Part shown: piece by piece, positions 1-6,909 of the stretch
How positions within the stretch are numbered: position 1 is the first letter of the stretch
Layout: every line of letters starts with the position of its first letter
From: Clostridia bacterium
Lineage (GTDB): Bacteria; Bacillota; Clostridia; Monoglobales; Monoglobaceae
DNA length: 11,284 bases
Direction: 5' to 3'
NCBI GenBank assembly: GCA_017409915.1
Contig: JAFQRU010000120.1
Location: 1-11,284 of the forward strand
The notes under the pieces: generated by a model
Told to the model about the DNA's origin: nothing
Seen by the model: only the letters and a program-made list of their open reading frames with translations
Database searches by the model: none
Program-made: the position numbers and the translations under genes

Positions 1-294
1 AATTTCCGAAATTTGATTAGCTCAAATTTGAATACTAACGTTTTGTAAAGTTCGCTAAAACTTTAAAGAATTGACAAGGTTATACCTTGTGCAATTGTCG
101 TAATAATACTTTCGTATTTATTACCGCTTTAATCACTGTGTACTTTTCAAACATCACATCGTCACAACTCGCCTCTTTGCTCTGTTTGCTCTCGCAAACC
201 CTCGCCTTTTTCAGCGGTTGCTCCTCCTTCCCAAAAAACTCTCATTTTTTGGGAGCCCTGGTTTTCGGGCTTCGCCCTCCCTCAGTGAGAGAGC
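1..294 (-). other. Structured transcribed leader, probably of an rRNA operon (16S gene outside the window)
   Basis: No credible protein gene lies here. Downstream of two strong leftward promoters, the minus strand can fold into a series of hairpins: a 9-bp stem 230-238/245-253, a GTTTGC stem with a GAGA loop (184-199), an AATAC stem with a GAAA loop (105-118), a 7-bp stem 74-80/84-90, and an AAAGTT stem 47-52/59-64. The GAGA and GAAA loops are GNRA tetraloops only when read on the minus strand, which supports leftward transcription. At 136-155 the minus strand reads GATGTTTGAAAAGTACACAG, which resembles the boxA antiterminator seen in Gram-positive rRNA leaders. A leader of about 300 bases with tandem strong promoters and boxA is typical of rRNA operons. 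The start of 16S is not in the window, so the identification is inference; a tRNA operon is the main alternative. Confidence 0.55.
136..155 (-). promoter_or_regulatory. boxA-like antitermination element
   Basis: The minus strand here reads TGTTTGAAAAGT followed by ACACAG. It resembles the TTCTTTGAAAACT boxA of Bacillus and Clostridium rRNA leaders, which is bound by NusB/NusE to keep polymerase moving through untranslated RNA. The match is imperfect; its position inside a leader with strong promoters is the main support. Confidence 0.4.
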
Positions 295-300
295 CTATTT

Positions 301-330
301 AGTATATCACATCCTACCCCGCTTTGTCAA
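301..330 (-). promoter_or_regulatory. Leftward sigma-A promoter P1 (proximal)
   Basis: Perfect -35 TTGACA (330-325) and -10 TATACT (306-301) with an 18-base spacer. The -10 is preceded by TG one base upstream (extended -10). Transcription would start near 294 and run leftward into the structured leader. Confidence 0.85.
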
Positions 331-410
331 GCTTTTTTTATGCTTTTTCTAAACTTTTTTGGGCAGTTTTTTCGACATACTTCCCGTCCCCTCACGGCGA
401 CAGCTTTACT

Positions 411-439
411 ATCTTATCATATATTATTTCCTTTGTCAA
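411..439 (-). promoter_or_regulatory. Leftward sigma-A promoter P2 (distal) with A/T-rich upstream region
   Basis: Perfect -35 TTGACA (439-434), 17-base spacer, and -10 TAAGAT (416-411). About 60 bases upstream (to 500) are runs of A and T on the coding strand, resembling an UP element. It lies about 109 bases upstream of P1. Tandem promoters in this arrangement are usual for rRNA operons. Confidence 0.8.
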
Positions 440-640
440 CCCCTTTTAGAAAAATTTTTCAACTTTTCTTTTTCTTCCTTTTTATATATATAATAATAGT
501 CTTTTTTGTAATGTTATTTACAATTTGTTCATATTTTATTAACAAATAGTTAATTTATGCTATTTTTTATTGTCTGTGTCTTCTTTTTTCTTATCGCTCC
601 CGCTTTATTCCGAAAAAATTAGGTTTTTCCTTGTAACTAA
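440..640. other. AT-rich intergenic stretch between divergent promoters
   Basis: Very AT-rich, with long T-rich runs on the plus strand. Short open frames here have no ribosome binding site and read as low-complexity F/L/I strings. The left part is probably the UP element of promoter P2. I see no gene, repeat or RNA structure I can name in the rest. Confidence 0.6.
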
Positions 641-668
641 TTGACTTTTTCCTCTTTTATGATATAAT
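641..668 (+). promoter_or_regulatory. Sigma-A promoter of the glycosyltransferase gene
   Basis: -35 TTGACT (641-646), 16-base spacer, consensus -10 TATAAT (663-668) with an extended-10 TG at 660-661. The predicted start near 675 gives a leader of about 30 bases before the ATG at 707. Confidence 0.75.
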
Positions 669-706
669 TTTTATGGTAAATAAATTCTTTGAAAGAAGTG
701 CTATAT

Positions 707-1978
707 ATGATTATTAGAGATTTATTACTCAGCGTTTCAAATGTCAATTCATTTGTCGGCCTGATTTTTACTATTTTTTATCTTTATCAGATTTTGTTCA
801 TTTTTATTCCTTTTATCAAAAAGCCTAAAAAATACAAAACCAAGAAGAAAAACAAATACGCTGTTTTAATTTCAGCGAGAAACGAAGAATCGGTTATCGC
901 TCAGCTTATCGAAAGTATCAAAAATCAAACCTACCCTTCCGAGCTTATAGACATTTTTGTTGTTGCAGATAACTGTACCGACAAAACTGCCACTGTGGCC
1001 AGAAAAGCCGGGGCAAAGGTTTTCAAAAGAGATAACAATATTTTAGTCGGCAAGGGATATGCTCTTGATTTTCTTCTTGAAAAAATCGGTTATGACAAGC
1101 CAAGCTGTCCTTACGACGGATTTTTCGTTTTTGATGCTGACAATGTTTTAAATAAGAATTATATAAAGGAAATGAACAAAGTTTTCTCCAACGGGCACAG
1201 AATTGTTACAGGTTACAGAAACTCCAAGAACTATGGAGAGAACTGGATTTCCTCAGGATATTCCCTCTGGTTTATCAGAGAGTCCAAATTCTTAAACAAT
1301 TCCCGAATGCTTTGTAACACAAGCTGCGCCATTGGCGGAACAGGATTTTTAGTTCATAAGGATGTTCTCCTTAATAGTGGCGGCTGGAAGTTCTTCTTCC
1401 TCACCGAAGATATTGAGTTCACAGTTCACAGCATTCTTCAAGGCGAGAGCATCGCATATTGCTATGACGCTGTTCTCTATGATGAACAGCCTACCACATT
1501 CAAGCAGTCCTGGAAACAGCGTATGCGCTGGGCGAAAGGTTTCTTGCAGGTAGCCAGAAAATATAACGGCAAGCTTCTCTTGGGAAGTTTCACAAAGAGC
1601 TTTGCTTGTTTTGATATGCTTGTCACAGTAGGCCTTGCTTACATTTTGTCCCTCATCGGGGTTTTGGGAAACCTTGCATTTTTAATTCTTTCCCTCATCT
1701 CAAAAAATCCAACCTATCTGATTCACGCTTTAAAGAGCATGGCAGGGGCGATTGTAATTCCTTATTTTATGCTTTTCCTGATCGGATTAATAACTATTAT
1801 TACTGAATGGAAGAAAATTATTTGCTCAACAAAGGGAAAAATAATTTCCGCGTTCACTTTCCCTCTCTTTATGATGACATATGTTCCTATTTCAATTGTG
1901 GCTTTATTTAAGCATGTTGAGTGGGAGCCAATCAATCATAGTGTTTCAAAAACCGTTGAAGAAATAGAGAAAAATTAA
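707..1978 (+). CDS. Membrane glycosyltransferase, family 2 (cellulose-synthase-like fold)
   Basis: Transfers a sugar from a nucleotide-activated donor at the inner face of the membrane, probably building or extruding a surface glycan; the substrate cannot be read from the sequence. The 423-residue product has an N-terminal membrane segment (about 16-37), a GT-A catalytic domain (about 50-290) and three C-terminal membrane segments (about 305-330, 345-367, 383-401). Visible family motifs are YAVLISARNEE (51-61), the metal-binding DAD (143-145), TED with the likely catalytic base (233-235) and QRMRW, the QxxRW motif (271-275). The ATG at 707 is chosen because GAAAGAAGTG at 691-700 can serve as a weak ribosome binding site; an in-frame TTG at 689 would add six residues but has none. 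It is a single-gene unit with its own promoter and terminator. Members of this group include N-acetylglucosaminyl, glucosyl and other processive transferases. Confidence 0.9.
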   Translation: MIIRDLLLSVSNVNSFVGLIFTIFYLYQILFIFIPFIKKPKKYKTKKKNKYAVLISARNEESVIAQLIESIKNQTYPSELIDIFVVADNCTDKTATVARKAGAKVFKRDNNILVGKGYALDFLLEKIGYDKPSCPYDGFFVFDADNVLNKNYIKEMNKVFSNGHRIVTGYRNSKNYGENWISSGYSLWFIRESKFLNNSRMLCNTSCAIGGTGFLVHKDVLLNSGGWKFFFLTEDIEFTVHSILQGESIAYCYDAVLYDEQPTTFKQSWKQRMRWAKGFLQVARKYNGKLLLGSFTKSFACFDMLVTVGLAYILSLIGVLGNLAFLILSLISKNPTYLIHALKSMAGAIVIPYFMLFLIGLITIITEWKKIICSTKGKIISAFTFPLFMMTYVPISIVALFKHVEWEPINHSVSKTVEEIEKN

Positions 1979-1982
1979 AAAT

Positions 1983-2009
1983 AAAAACCGCTCTTTTGAG
2001 CGGTTTTTT
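1983..2009 (+). terminator. Terminator of the glycosyltransferase gene
   Basis: The stem CCGCTC (1988-1993) pairs with GAGCGG (1998-2003) around a TTTT loop. A run of A precedes it and six T follow (2004-2009). It sits five bases after the TAA stop. Confidence 0.9.
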
Positions 2010-2016
2010 AGTGCAT

Positions 2017-2046
2017 AAAAAATCCACCGCAATTGCGGTGGATTTT
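2017..2046 (-). terminator. Terminator of the PEP carboxykinase gene
   Basis: A perfect 28-base palindrome at 2019-2046 (14-bp arms, core CCACCGCAA/TTGCGGTGG) lies just downstream of the pckG stop. On the minus strand the GC-rich stem ends in six T (2022-2017). The plus strand also has a short T run, so it may add to the convergent terminator. Confidence 0.88.
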
Positions 2047-2049
2047 ATT

Positions 2050-3819
2050 TTAGCCGAGTCTCTTTTCAAGATCGTCCATGCTGTCAACAATTTCTTTTGG
2101 CAGTCTGTCGCCAAACTGAGCAAAGAACTCTCTCTGCTGCTTAACTTCGTCTTTCCATACATCCTTATCAATTGAAAGGAGTTCTGTAAGAGCCGCATCG
2201 TCAATATCAAGTCCTTCTAAATCGAGGTCTTCCTTGTTAGGAACGAAACCGATTGGAGTTTCAACGGCATCAACCTTGCCTTCGCATCTGTCAATAATCC
2301 AGTTGAGGACGCGCATATTGTCGCCAAATCCAGGCCACATAAAGTGTCCTTCATCATCAAGTCTGAACCAGTTTACATTGAAGATCTGTGGTGGGTTAGA
2401 AATCTTCTTACCCATGTCATACCAATGCTGGAAGTAGTCAGCCATGTTATATCCAACGAATGGACGCATAGCCATCGGGTCTCGTCTTACAACACCAACG
2501 GCACCTGTTGCAGCAGCAGTTGTTTCAGATGCCATTGTAGCCCCAACGAATACACCGTGGTTCCAATCGCGAGCCTGGTATACGAGGGGAGCAGTTTTTG
2601 CTCTTCTTCCACCGAATACGATAGCAGATACAGGAACACCGTTTGGATTTTCAAATTCAGAAGAAATGCAAGGGCAGTTCTTAGCAGGAGCAGTAAATCT
2701 TGAATTTGGATTTGCAAGCTTCTTGCCTTCTGCAAAGTATTCCTTGCCGTTACATTTATTGCCAAGCCAGTCGATAGCGTTTTCTGGCGGATTCTTATCA
2801 AGACCTTCCCACCAAACAGTCATATCGTCTGTGTTGATTGCAACATTTGTAAAGATTGTGCCCTTCTTTGTAGATTCAAGAGCGTTGAAGTTTGTCTTTT
2901 CGCTTGTTCCAGGAGCAACGCCGAAGAAACCAGCTTCCGGGTTAACAGCATAAAGTCTGCCGTCTTCGCCAACTCGAAGCCAAGCGATATCATCGCCTAC
3001 TGTCCAAACCTTATAGCCCTGAGCCTTTAAGCCTTCCGGTGGGATAAGCATTGCAAGGTTTGTCTTACCGCAAGCAGATGGGAAAGCAGCACAGATATAC
3101 TTAACTTCGCCCTTTGGATTCTCTAAACCTAAGATAAGCATATGCTCAGCCATCCAGCCTTCCTGCTTACCGAGGTAAGAAGCAATTCTGAGAGCAAAAC
3201 ACTTTTTGCCGAGGAGAACATTGCCGCCGTATGCGGAGTTGATTGACCAGATTGTGTCATCCTGCGGGAAGTGAACAATATATCTTTCTTCAGGATTTAC
3301 ATCCTTCTTAGCGTGTAAGCACTTAACGAAATCGCCGTCTTCGCCCAAGGCGTCAACAACAGCTTTGCCCACTCTTGTCATAATATCCATATTTAAAACA
3401 ACATAGATGCTGTCTGTAAGCTCGATACCAATCTTAGAAAATGGAGAGCCAACAGGACCCATTGAATAAGGAATAACATACATTGTTCGCCCGATCATTG
3501 AGCCATCATAAAGCTTTGAAAGCTTTGCATACATTTCGGAAGGTTCCATCCAGTTATTGATTGGGCCGGCTTCTTCCTTTGTTGGTGTGCAGATAAATGT
3601 TCTGTCTTCAACTCGGGCAACATCATTTTCTGCTGTTCTATGATAATAACAACCCGGAAGTTTTTCCTGGTTAAGTTTAATCATTTCTCCTGTTGCAACC
3701 GCTTCTTCTCTGAGCTTTTCGAGCTGTTCTTCGCTGCCGTCAATCCATACGATTTCGTCAGGACGACAAAGCTTAACCATCTCATCAAGCCAAGTTAAAA
3801 CTTTCTTATTGTTAGTCAT
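2050..3819 (-). CDS. pckG: Phosphoenolpyruvate carboxykinase (GTP)
   Basis: Cytosolic enzyme interconverting oxaloacetate plus GTP with phosphoenolpyruvate, CO2 and GDP. In fermenting anaerobes it can run toward oxaloacetate, feeding succinate or aspartate formation, as well as toward gluconeogenesis. The 589-residue product has the normal length of the GTP family. Motifs specific to this family, not the ATP type, are MYVIPYSMGP (113-122), the kinase-1a loop FPSACGKTN (246-254) with the hyper-reactive Cys250, GDDIAW (275-280) carrying a metal-binding Asp, LLGKKCFALR (202-211) with a metal-binding Lys, EHMLILG with His226, and the nucleotide-binding C-terminal region. The start at 3819 is preceded by AAGGGGGT at good spacing; a longer in-frame start at 3918 would add 33 poorly conserved residues, lacks a ribosome binding site and lies upstream of the promoter. 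It is transcribed alone between two terminators. Confidence 0.97.
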   Translation of the reverse strand: MTNNKKVLTWLDEMVKLCRPDEIVWIDGSEEQLEKLREEAVATGEMIKLNQEKLPGCYYHRTAENDVARVEDRTFICTPTKEEAGPINNWMEPSEMYAKLSKLYDGSMIGRTMYVIPYSMGPVGSPFSKIGIELTDSIYVVLNMDIMTRVGKAVVDALGEDGDFVKCLHAKKDVNPEERYIVHFPQDDTIWSINSAYGGNVLLGKKCFALRIASYLGKQEGWMAEHMLILGLENPKGEVKYICAAFPSACGKTNLAMLIPPEGLKAQGYKVWTVGDDIAWLRVGEDGRLYAVNPEAGFFGVAPGTSEKTNFNALESTKKGTIFTNVAINTDDMTVWWEGLDKNPPENAIDWLGNKCNGKEYFAEGKKLANPNSRFTAPAKNCPCISSEFENPNGVPVSAIVFGGRRAKTAPLVYQARDWNHGVFVGATMASETTAAATGAVGVVRRDPMAMRPFVGYNMADYFQHWYDMGKKISNPPQIFNVNWFRLDDEGHFMWPGFGDNMRVLNWIIDRCEGKVDAVETPIGFVPNKEDLDLEGLDIDDAALTELLSIDKDVWKDEVKQQREFFAQFGDRLPKEIVDSMDDLEKRLG

Positions 3820-3855
3820 TTGATTAACCCCCTTAAAATTTTTCAATTTGATGTT

Positions 3856-3884
3856 ATTATAACATACTTTAAGAAGTTTTGCAA
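3856..3884 (-). promoter_or_regulatory. Sigma-A promoter of pckG
   Basis: -35 TTGCAA (3884-3879), 17-base spacer, perfect -10 TATAAT (3861-3856) with TG one base upstream. Transcription would start near 3849, about 30 bases before the pckG ATG. No operator is evident. Confidence 0.75.
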
Positions 3885-3929
3885 TATATTTTTCGCTAAA
3901 TCGTTGATTTTTTAACAAAAAATTCCGAT

Positions 3930-3958
3930 AAAAAACCCGAGGTTTTCCTCGGGTTTTT
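3930..3958 (-). terminator. Terminator of the yycH-yycI unit
   Basis: The stem ACCCGAGG (3935-3942) pairs with CCTCGGGT (3947-3954) around a TTTT loop (plus-strand view). On the minus strand it ends in six T. It begins directly after the yycI TAG stop at 3961-3959. Confidence 0.92.
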
Positions 3959-4753
3959 CTACATTTTAATTACGCTTCCGTTTCTTGCGTCATAGTAAAT
4001 AGAGTTTCCGTCTTCGAACTTTATTTCCCATACAGGAAGGGCAAGGACACTTTTATAAACCCCTGCGCTTTTCCCAAGATAATATCCAAAGGAAATTTCC
4101 TTAACGCTTACACTCTTTTCAGGCTTGAAATGATTCGGGAGAGAAATGATTATCCCCTCAATAGGCATTAAAGAATCCTCATAACTGCTTAATTCTTCCT
4201 CTGCCTTTATGATATTTTTACCCGTGATCTTCTTTATCCCTTCATGGGTTACAACAAAGTCTATGAAGCTGTCAAAAAACTCACAGTCGTCATAAGAAAG
4301 AATAAAGGAAGCCAGGACCGCCCCTTCGCTTATCTCAATTTTTTCTTCCTTATATATCTCCTCATAGATTCCGCAATCTTTCATAAACTTACGAAGGGCA
4401 TTTCTTACTCCTTCTTCGCTCAGGTCAATTTCTTCTTTCTCGGCCCGCAATATCTCAAAGACCTCGTCAGTTACCTTATACTGTCCGCCTTCTCCCGAGA
4501 GTTTTTTAAGAAAAGCCTCATCCTTTTCCAAAGCCCTTGTTACATAACAGGCAGAATAGGTCTTGCGATTTTCGGGGAAAGTTTTTTCGGAAAGATTTAT
4601 ATTCCCTTCCTTCAAAACAGAAATAACATCCATACGGGTTTCACGGTTTACTTTATTATCAGAAAGCTTTATCCTCATAAGATAAACACCAAGGAAGACA
4701 TTTATAAGAATCAGTGCAAGAATTATTATAGTTTTAAATCTTTTCCAATCCAA
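3959..4753 (-). CDS. yycI: YycI-like regulator of the WalK sensor kinase
   Basis: Membrane-anchored protein facing outside the cell. In Bacillus, YycI and YycH bind WalK (YycG) through their membrane segments and restrain the essential WalRK cell-wall two-component system. The 264-residue product starts MDWKRFKTI and has one membrane helix at about 7-26, the characteristic YycI N-terminus. The C-terminus (about 223-264) carries LPVWEIKFEDG and IYYDARNGSVI, the closing segment of this beta-rich fold. Length fits the family (about 280). The start is TTG, chosen because AAGGAGG lies seven bases upstream and the family N-terminus begins there. It follows yycH by 12 bases, its ribosome binding site overlapping the yycH stop, so the two are co-translated. 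Assignment rests on recognisable ends and the yycH partner; the middle is divergent. Confidence 0.8.
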   Translation of the reverse strand: MDWKRFKTIIILALILINVFLGVYLMRIKLSDNKVNRETRMDVISVLKEGNINLSEKTFPENRKTYSACYVTRALEKDEAFLKKLSGEGGQYKVTDEVFEILRAEKEEIDLSEEGVRNALRKFMKDCGIYEEIYKEEKIEISEGAVLASFILSYDDCEFFDSFIDFVVTHEGIKKITGKNIIKAEEELSSYEDSLMPIEGIIISLPNHFKPEKSVSVKEISFGYYLGKSAGVYKSVLALPVWEIKFEDGNSIYYDARNGSVIKM

Positions 4754-4765
4754 ACTATCTCCTCC

Positions 4766-6232
4766 TTAATTTACCGCCCAGCTTGTATGCATGGTCTCAT
4801 TATTCTTTTTATAGCCATAGTAGAGATAGCTGTCATAAATATAAATATTTTCTTTATCCTGATTTTCTGCACAGTATTTATCTATGGCTGTAATCATCTG
4901 CTCGTTGGATATAAGCTGTCCTGTCTTCTGGAAGTTTTTAAGTTCCATCTTGAAATAGGTAAGCTTTCCTTTGGAAATAACCGCCTCAATGGCATGGGAA
5001 GAAGGGTTGTCAACATACTCCATTATAAGACCGTTTATATAATAGTCAAAGCAAAGTCTTATCTCGCTCTGATAATCATCCGTTGTTTCCATCCCCGTAA
5101 CTTTAATTTCATAGTCGGCGTTTTTAATGTCTGTTCCGGTAATTTCAAACATACCGAGAACCGTTTTGAGAGTTCCCGAAATTGCAACATAAAGGGAATT
5201 CTCCGCTGTCTGCACAGTTCCTCCGCTTATGTCTATCCCGTCTTTTGCCCCGCTTGCTTTAAACTCGATTATACCATCAGAGCTGAGGATTATTCTTCTG
5301 TTGTCTCCCAAAAGAACACGGGAATTTTCATTATTGACATAGCTTCTTATAGCATTAGGGTCGCAACCGAAGATGCTTATAACATTTCGGGAAAGCTCGT
5401 TTTGCCCCACCTCTAAAAGACGGTTTGAAAAGTTTTCGGGAACCTTCGCCGAAATCTGAGGAGTCTCAATTTCAACAAGAGGAATTGTAAGCATAGAGCT
5501 GAGCATGGTTGAGTTTCCGCCAAAGCTGTCAAGCTTTAACTCATAGCCGAATGCATAGTTTTTATCCGTAACATTATCAAGCTTATCAATTGCATCATTA
5601 AGCTTTTTAATAGGGATGTTTGTCTCGCATCTTATAATTTCTTCCGTTTTTGCTTCCTTAATATATATAAGAGCGTTTTCCTGAGCCGGAAGTCCCGTTA
5701 CAATAAGAATGTCGGCAAAGGAATCAATACTTTCCCTTACGGCGCTGTCACTAATTTCCAGAAACTGAATAGGGAAAACAGGGCTGATTTCCGCGGGGAA
5801 ATGCATAAGGGCGGAGTTAACCGAAAGCATATTGTTCCATACAGAAGTTTCAGTTACAACAGACTGAGCCGTAATCCCGCCAAACATATTCTTGATTATA
5901 TCCATGGCAGGGCCGGCTATTTTCTCATATCTCTCCGTTGAGGAATATAAAATATCTCGGTTGCCGTCTTTGTTTACCACGATATATTCAGGACTCATAT
6001 AATCCCAGAAGGCGCTTGTTATGTTCTCATCATCAATGTCGGAAGGATTTTTAAAAACCTCTTCAACGGTTGTTCCGCCAAAGGTAGCCCCTGCTCTGTC
6101 TTTCCCAATCCCCTGAGAACCTAAAACAAAGGAAAAGAAAACAGCTGTTACAACAAGAAGCAGAACTATTATTATGTTTTTGGCAATATTAAGTCTTCTG
6201 TCTCTTTGAGCAAATTTTTCTTTCAGGCTCAT
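4766..6232 (-). CDS. yycH: YycH-like regulator of the WalK sensor kinase
   Basis: Single-pass membrane protein with a large extracytoplasmic part, thought to form a complex with YycI and WalK that tunes WalR-controlled cell-wall turnover genes. The 488-residue product has a charged cytoplasmic N-terminus, one membrane helix (about 17-38), then a soluble region. The opening of that region, with EEVFKNPSDI and MSPEYIVVNKDG followed by a YEKIAGPAMDIIK helix, resembles the start of the YycH domain. Position directly before yycI is the strongest argument. The ATG has AAGGAGG seven bases upstream. The usual partners walR and walK are not in this window: the gene upstream is an unrelated small secreted protein, so the pair is separated from the kinase locus or the kinase lies elsewhere. 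Sequence similarity I can judge by eye is modest. Confidence 0.72.
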   Translation of the reverse strand: MSLKEKFAQRDRRLNIAKNIIIVLLLVVTAVFFSFVLGSQGIGKDRAGATFGGTTVEEVFKNPSDIDDENITSAFWDYMSPEYIVVNKDGNRDILYSSTERYEKIAGPAMDIIKNMFGGITAQSVVTETSVWNNMLSVNSALMHFPAEISPVFPIQFLEISDSAVRESIDSFADILIVTGLPAQENALIYIKEAKTEEIIRCETNIPIKKLNDAIDKLDNVTDKNYAFGYELKLDSFGGNSTMLSSMLTIPLVEIETPQISAKVPENFSNRLLEVGQNELSRNVISIFGCDPNAIRSYVNNENSRVLLGDNRRIILSSDGIIEFKASGAKDGIDISGGTVQTAENSLYVAISGTLKTVLGMFEITGTDIKNADYEIKVTGMETTDDYQSEIRLCFDYYINGLIMEYVDNPSSHAIEAVISKGKLTYFKMELKNFQKTGQLISNEQMITAIDKYCAENQDKENIYIYDSYLYYGYKKNNETMHTSWAVN

Positions 6233-6258
6233 AAAAATTCCTCCTTCCTCAAATTATC

Positions 6259-6289
6259 AAAAAGGACGACTTAAAAGTCGTCCTAAAAA
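6259..6289 (-). terminator. Hairpin between the secreted-protein gene and yycH; terminator or attenuator
   Basis: A near-perfect inverted repeat (AGGACGACTT at 6263-6272, AAGTCGTCCT at 6275-6284) is followed on the minus strand by five T, and by A-rich sequence on the other side. It sits 12 bases after the stop of the upstream gene and only about 26 bases before the yycH ATG. No promoter fits between the hairpin and yycH, so transcripts reaching yycHI must pass it; partial termination would set the ratio of the two units. Confidence 0.8.
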
Positions 6290-6301
6290 TTCGTCTGAAT
6301 C

Positions 6302-6790
6302 CTAGTATGCGCCCCAAGAGCGGATAATGTCAATTATATTATAGTCGTGTTTGATTATGAAGAACTTGCCAATCTGAACTTTTTCACCGTTTTCGGCATA
6401 AACCATATAGCTGTTAGAGCCAGGGGCTAAGTTTACAGTGTTAAAGAACAGTGTTGATTCTCCTATGCTTGAAGAAACGCTCTTTTTCTCTGTGGCGGTA
6501 ACACCATCTTCCCCAACAGTTGTAACAGTCTTATAGAGCTGTTCATAAAGACCTGTTTCCGGGTTAAAAGCATAAACCGAAACAACAGTTCCAACCTGAC
6601 CATATCCGGAAATTACATAAGAATTATCGAAGGTCATATCACTTATGCCCTCAGGATTTGTAATTGTTATAAGTTCCTTTGTGTTTCCGATTGCGTCCGG
6701 AGCCAAACTTTCAGGAGCCGCAAAAGCGGTAACACCAAATATTCCGATTATGGCGGCAAGCACTACAAAAGAAACTATTAATTTTTTCAT
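6302..6790 (-). CDS. Small secreted protein of unknown function, beta-sandwich-like
   Basis: I do not recognise this 162-residue protein as a named family. It has a clear signal peptide: Lys-Lys, a hydrophobic core (about 4-20) and an AFA cleavage site near residue 24. The mature part is about 138 residues, without cysteines or membrane segments. From about residue 42 it alternates hydrophobic and polar residues with Gly turns (SYVISGYGQVGTVVSVYAF, then SSIGESTLFFNTVNLAPG), the look of an Ig-like or fibronectin-like domain in cell-surface proteins. The start is firm: AAGGAGGT lies six bases before the ATG. The promoter carries putative WalR boxes and yycHI follow directly, which suggests a role in cell envelope maintenance, but that is inference. 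The last 35 bases also hold TTGACA-18-CATACT on the coding strand (6333-6304), a weak candidate promoter toward yycH. Confidence 0.85.
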   Translation of the reverse strand: MKKLIVSFVVLAAIIGIFGVTAFAAPESLAPDAIGNTKELITITNPEGISDMTFDNSYVISGYGQVGTVVSVYAFNPETGLYEQLYKTVTTVGEDGVTATEKKSVSSSIGESTLFFNTVNLAPGSNSYMVYAENGEKVQIGKFFIIKHDYNIIDIIRSWGAY

Positions 6791-6855
6791 AATACTACCT
6801 CCTTAATAACTACTTAGATACAACAAAAGGGTAAACTTCCCCTTGTGTTATATAC

Positions 6856-6899
6856 AGTATAGCACACAATTGTTACACAAATATTACAGCCATCTTACA
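6856..6899 (-). promoter_or_regulatory. Promoter with three 11-bp-spaced TGTAA repeats (putative WalR/YycF box)
   Basis: On the minus strand TGTAAG (6899-6894), TGTAAT (6888-6883) and TGTAAC (6877-6872) are each separated by exactly five bases. The last two match the published WalR consensus TGTWAH-N5-TGTWAH perfectly; the first differs at one position. The inner repeat ends 10 bases upstream of an extended -10 (TG at 6864-6863, TATACT at 6861-6856), while the -35 position (ATATTT) is poor. This is the layout of a promoter activated by an OmpR/PhoB-family regulator occupying the -35 region. PhoP/PhoB binds related 11-bp-spaced repeats and is the alternative. The predicted mRNA start is near 6849, leaving a leader of about 59 bases that includes a short stem-loop (about 6823-6848). 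Confidence 0.65.
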
Positions 6900-6909
6900 T
6901 TTTCATAAA

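Noticed and set aside
87..549. Two short plus-strand open frames (87-302 and 340-549)
   Set aside because: Low-complexity Phe/Leu/Ser-rich translations without ribosome binding sites, lying over leftward promoters and a structured leader.
2019..2046. Perfect 28-base palindrome considered as a transcription-factor operator or recombination site
   Set aside because: Placed right after the pckG stop with T runs at its ends, it is explained by an intrinsic terminator.
2444..2953. Plus-strand open frames antisense to the PEP carboxykinase gene
   Set aside because: Mirror frames of a highly conserved gene; no start signals and no plausible protein content.
3820..3918. Upstream extension of PEP carboxykinase by 33 residues
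   Set aside because: The extension overlaps the promoter, has no ribosome binding site, and the shorter start has AAGGGGGT and the family's usual N-terminus.
4244..5416. 390-codon open frame on the plus strand
   Set aside because: It runs antisense to yycH and yycI, has no ribosome binding site, and its translation is rich in Ile, Tyr, Phe and Cys with no recognisable motif. The minus-strand genes have strong ribosome binding sites and family features.
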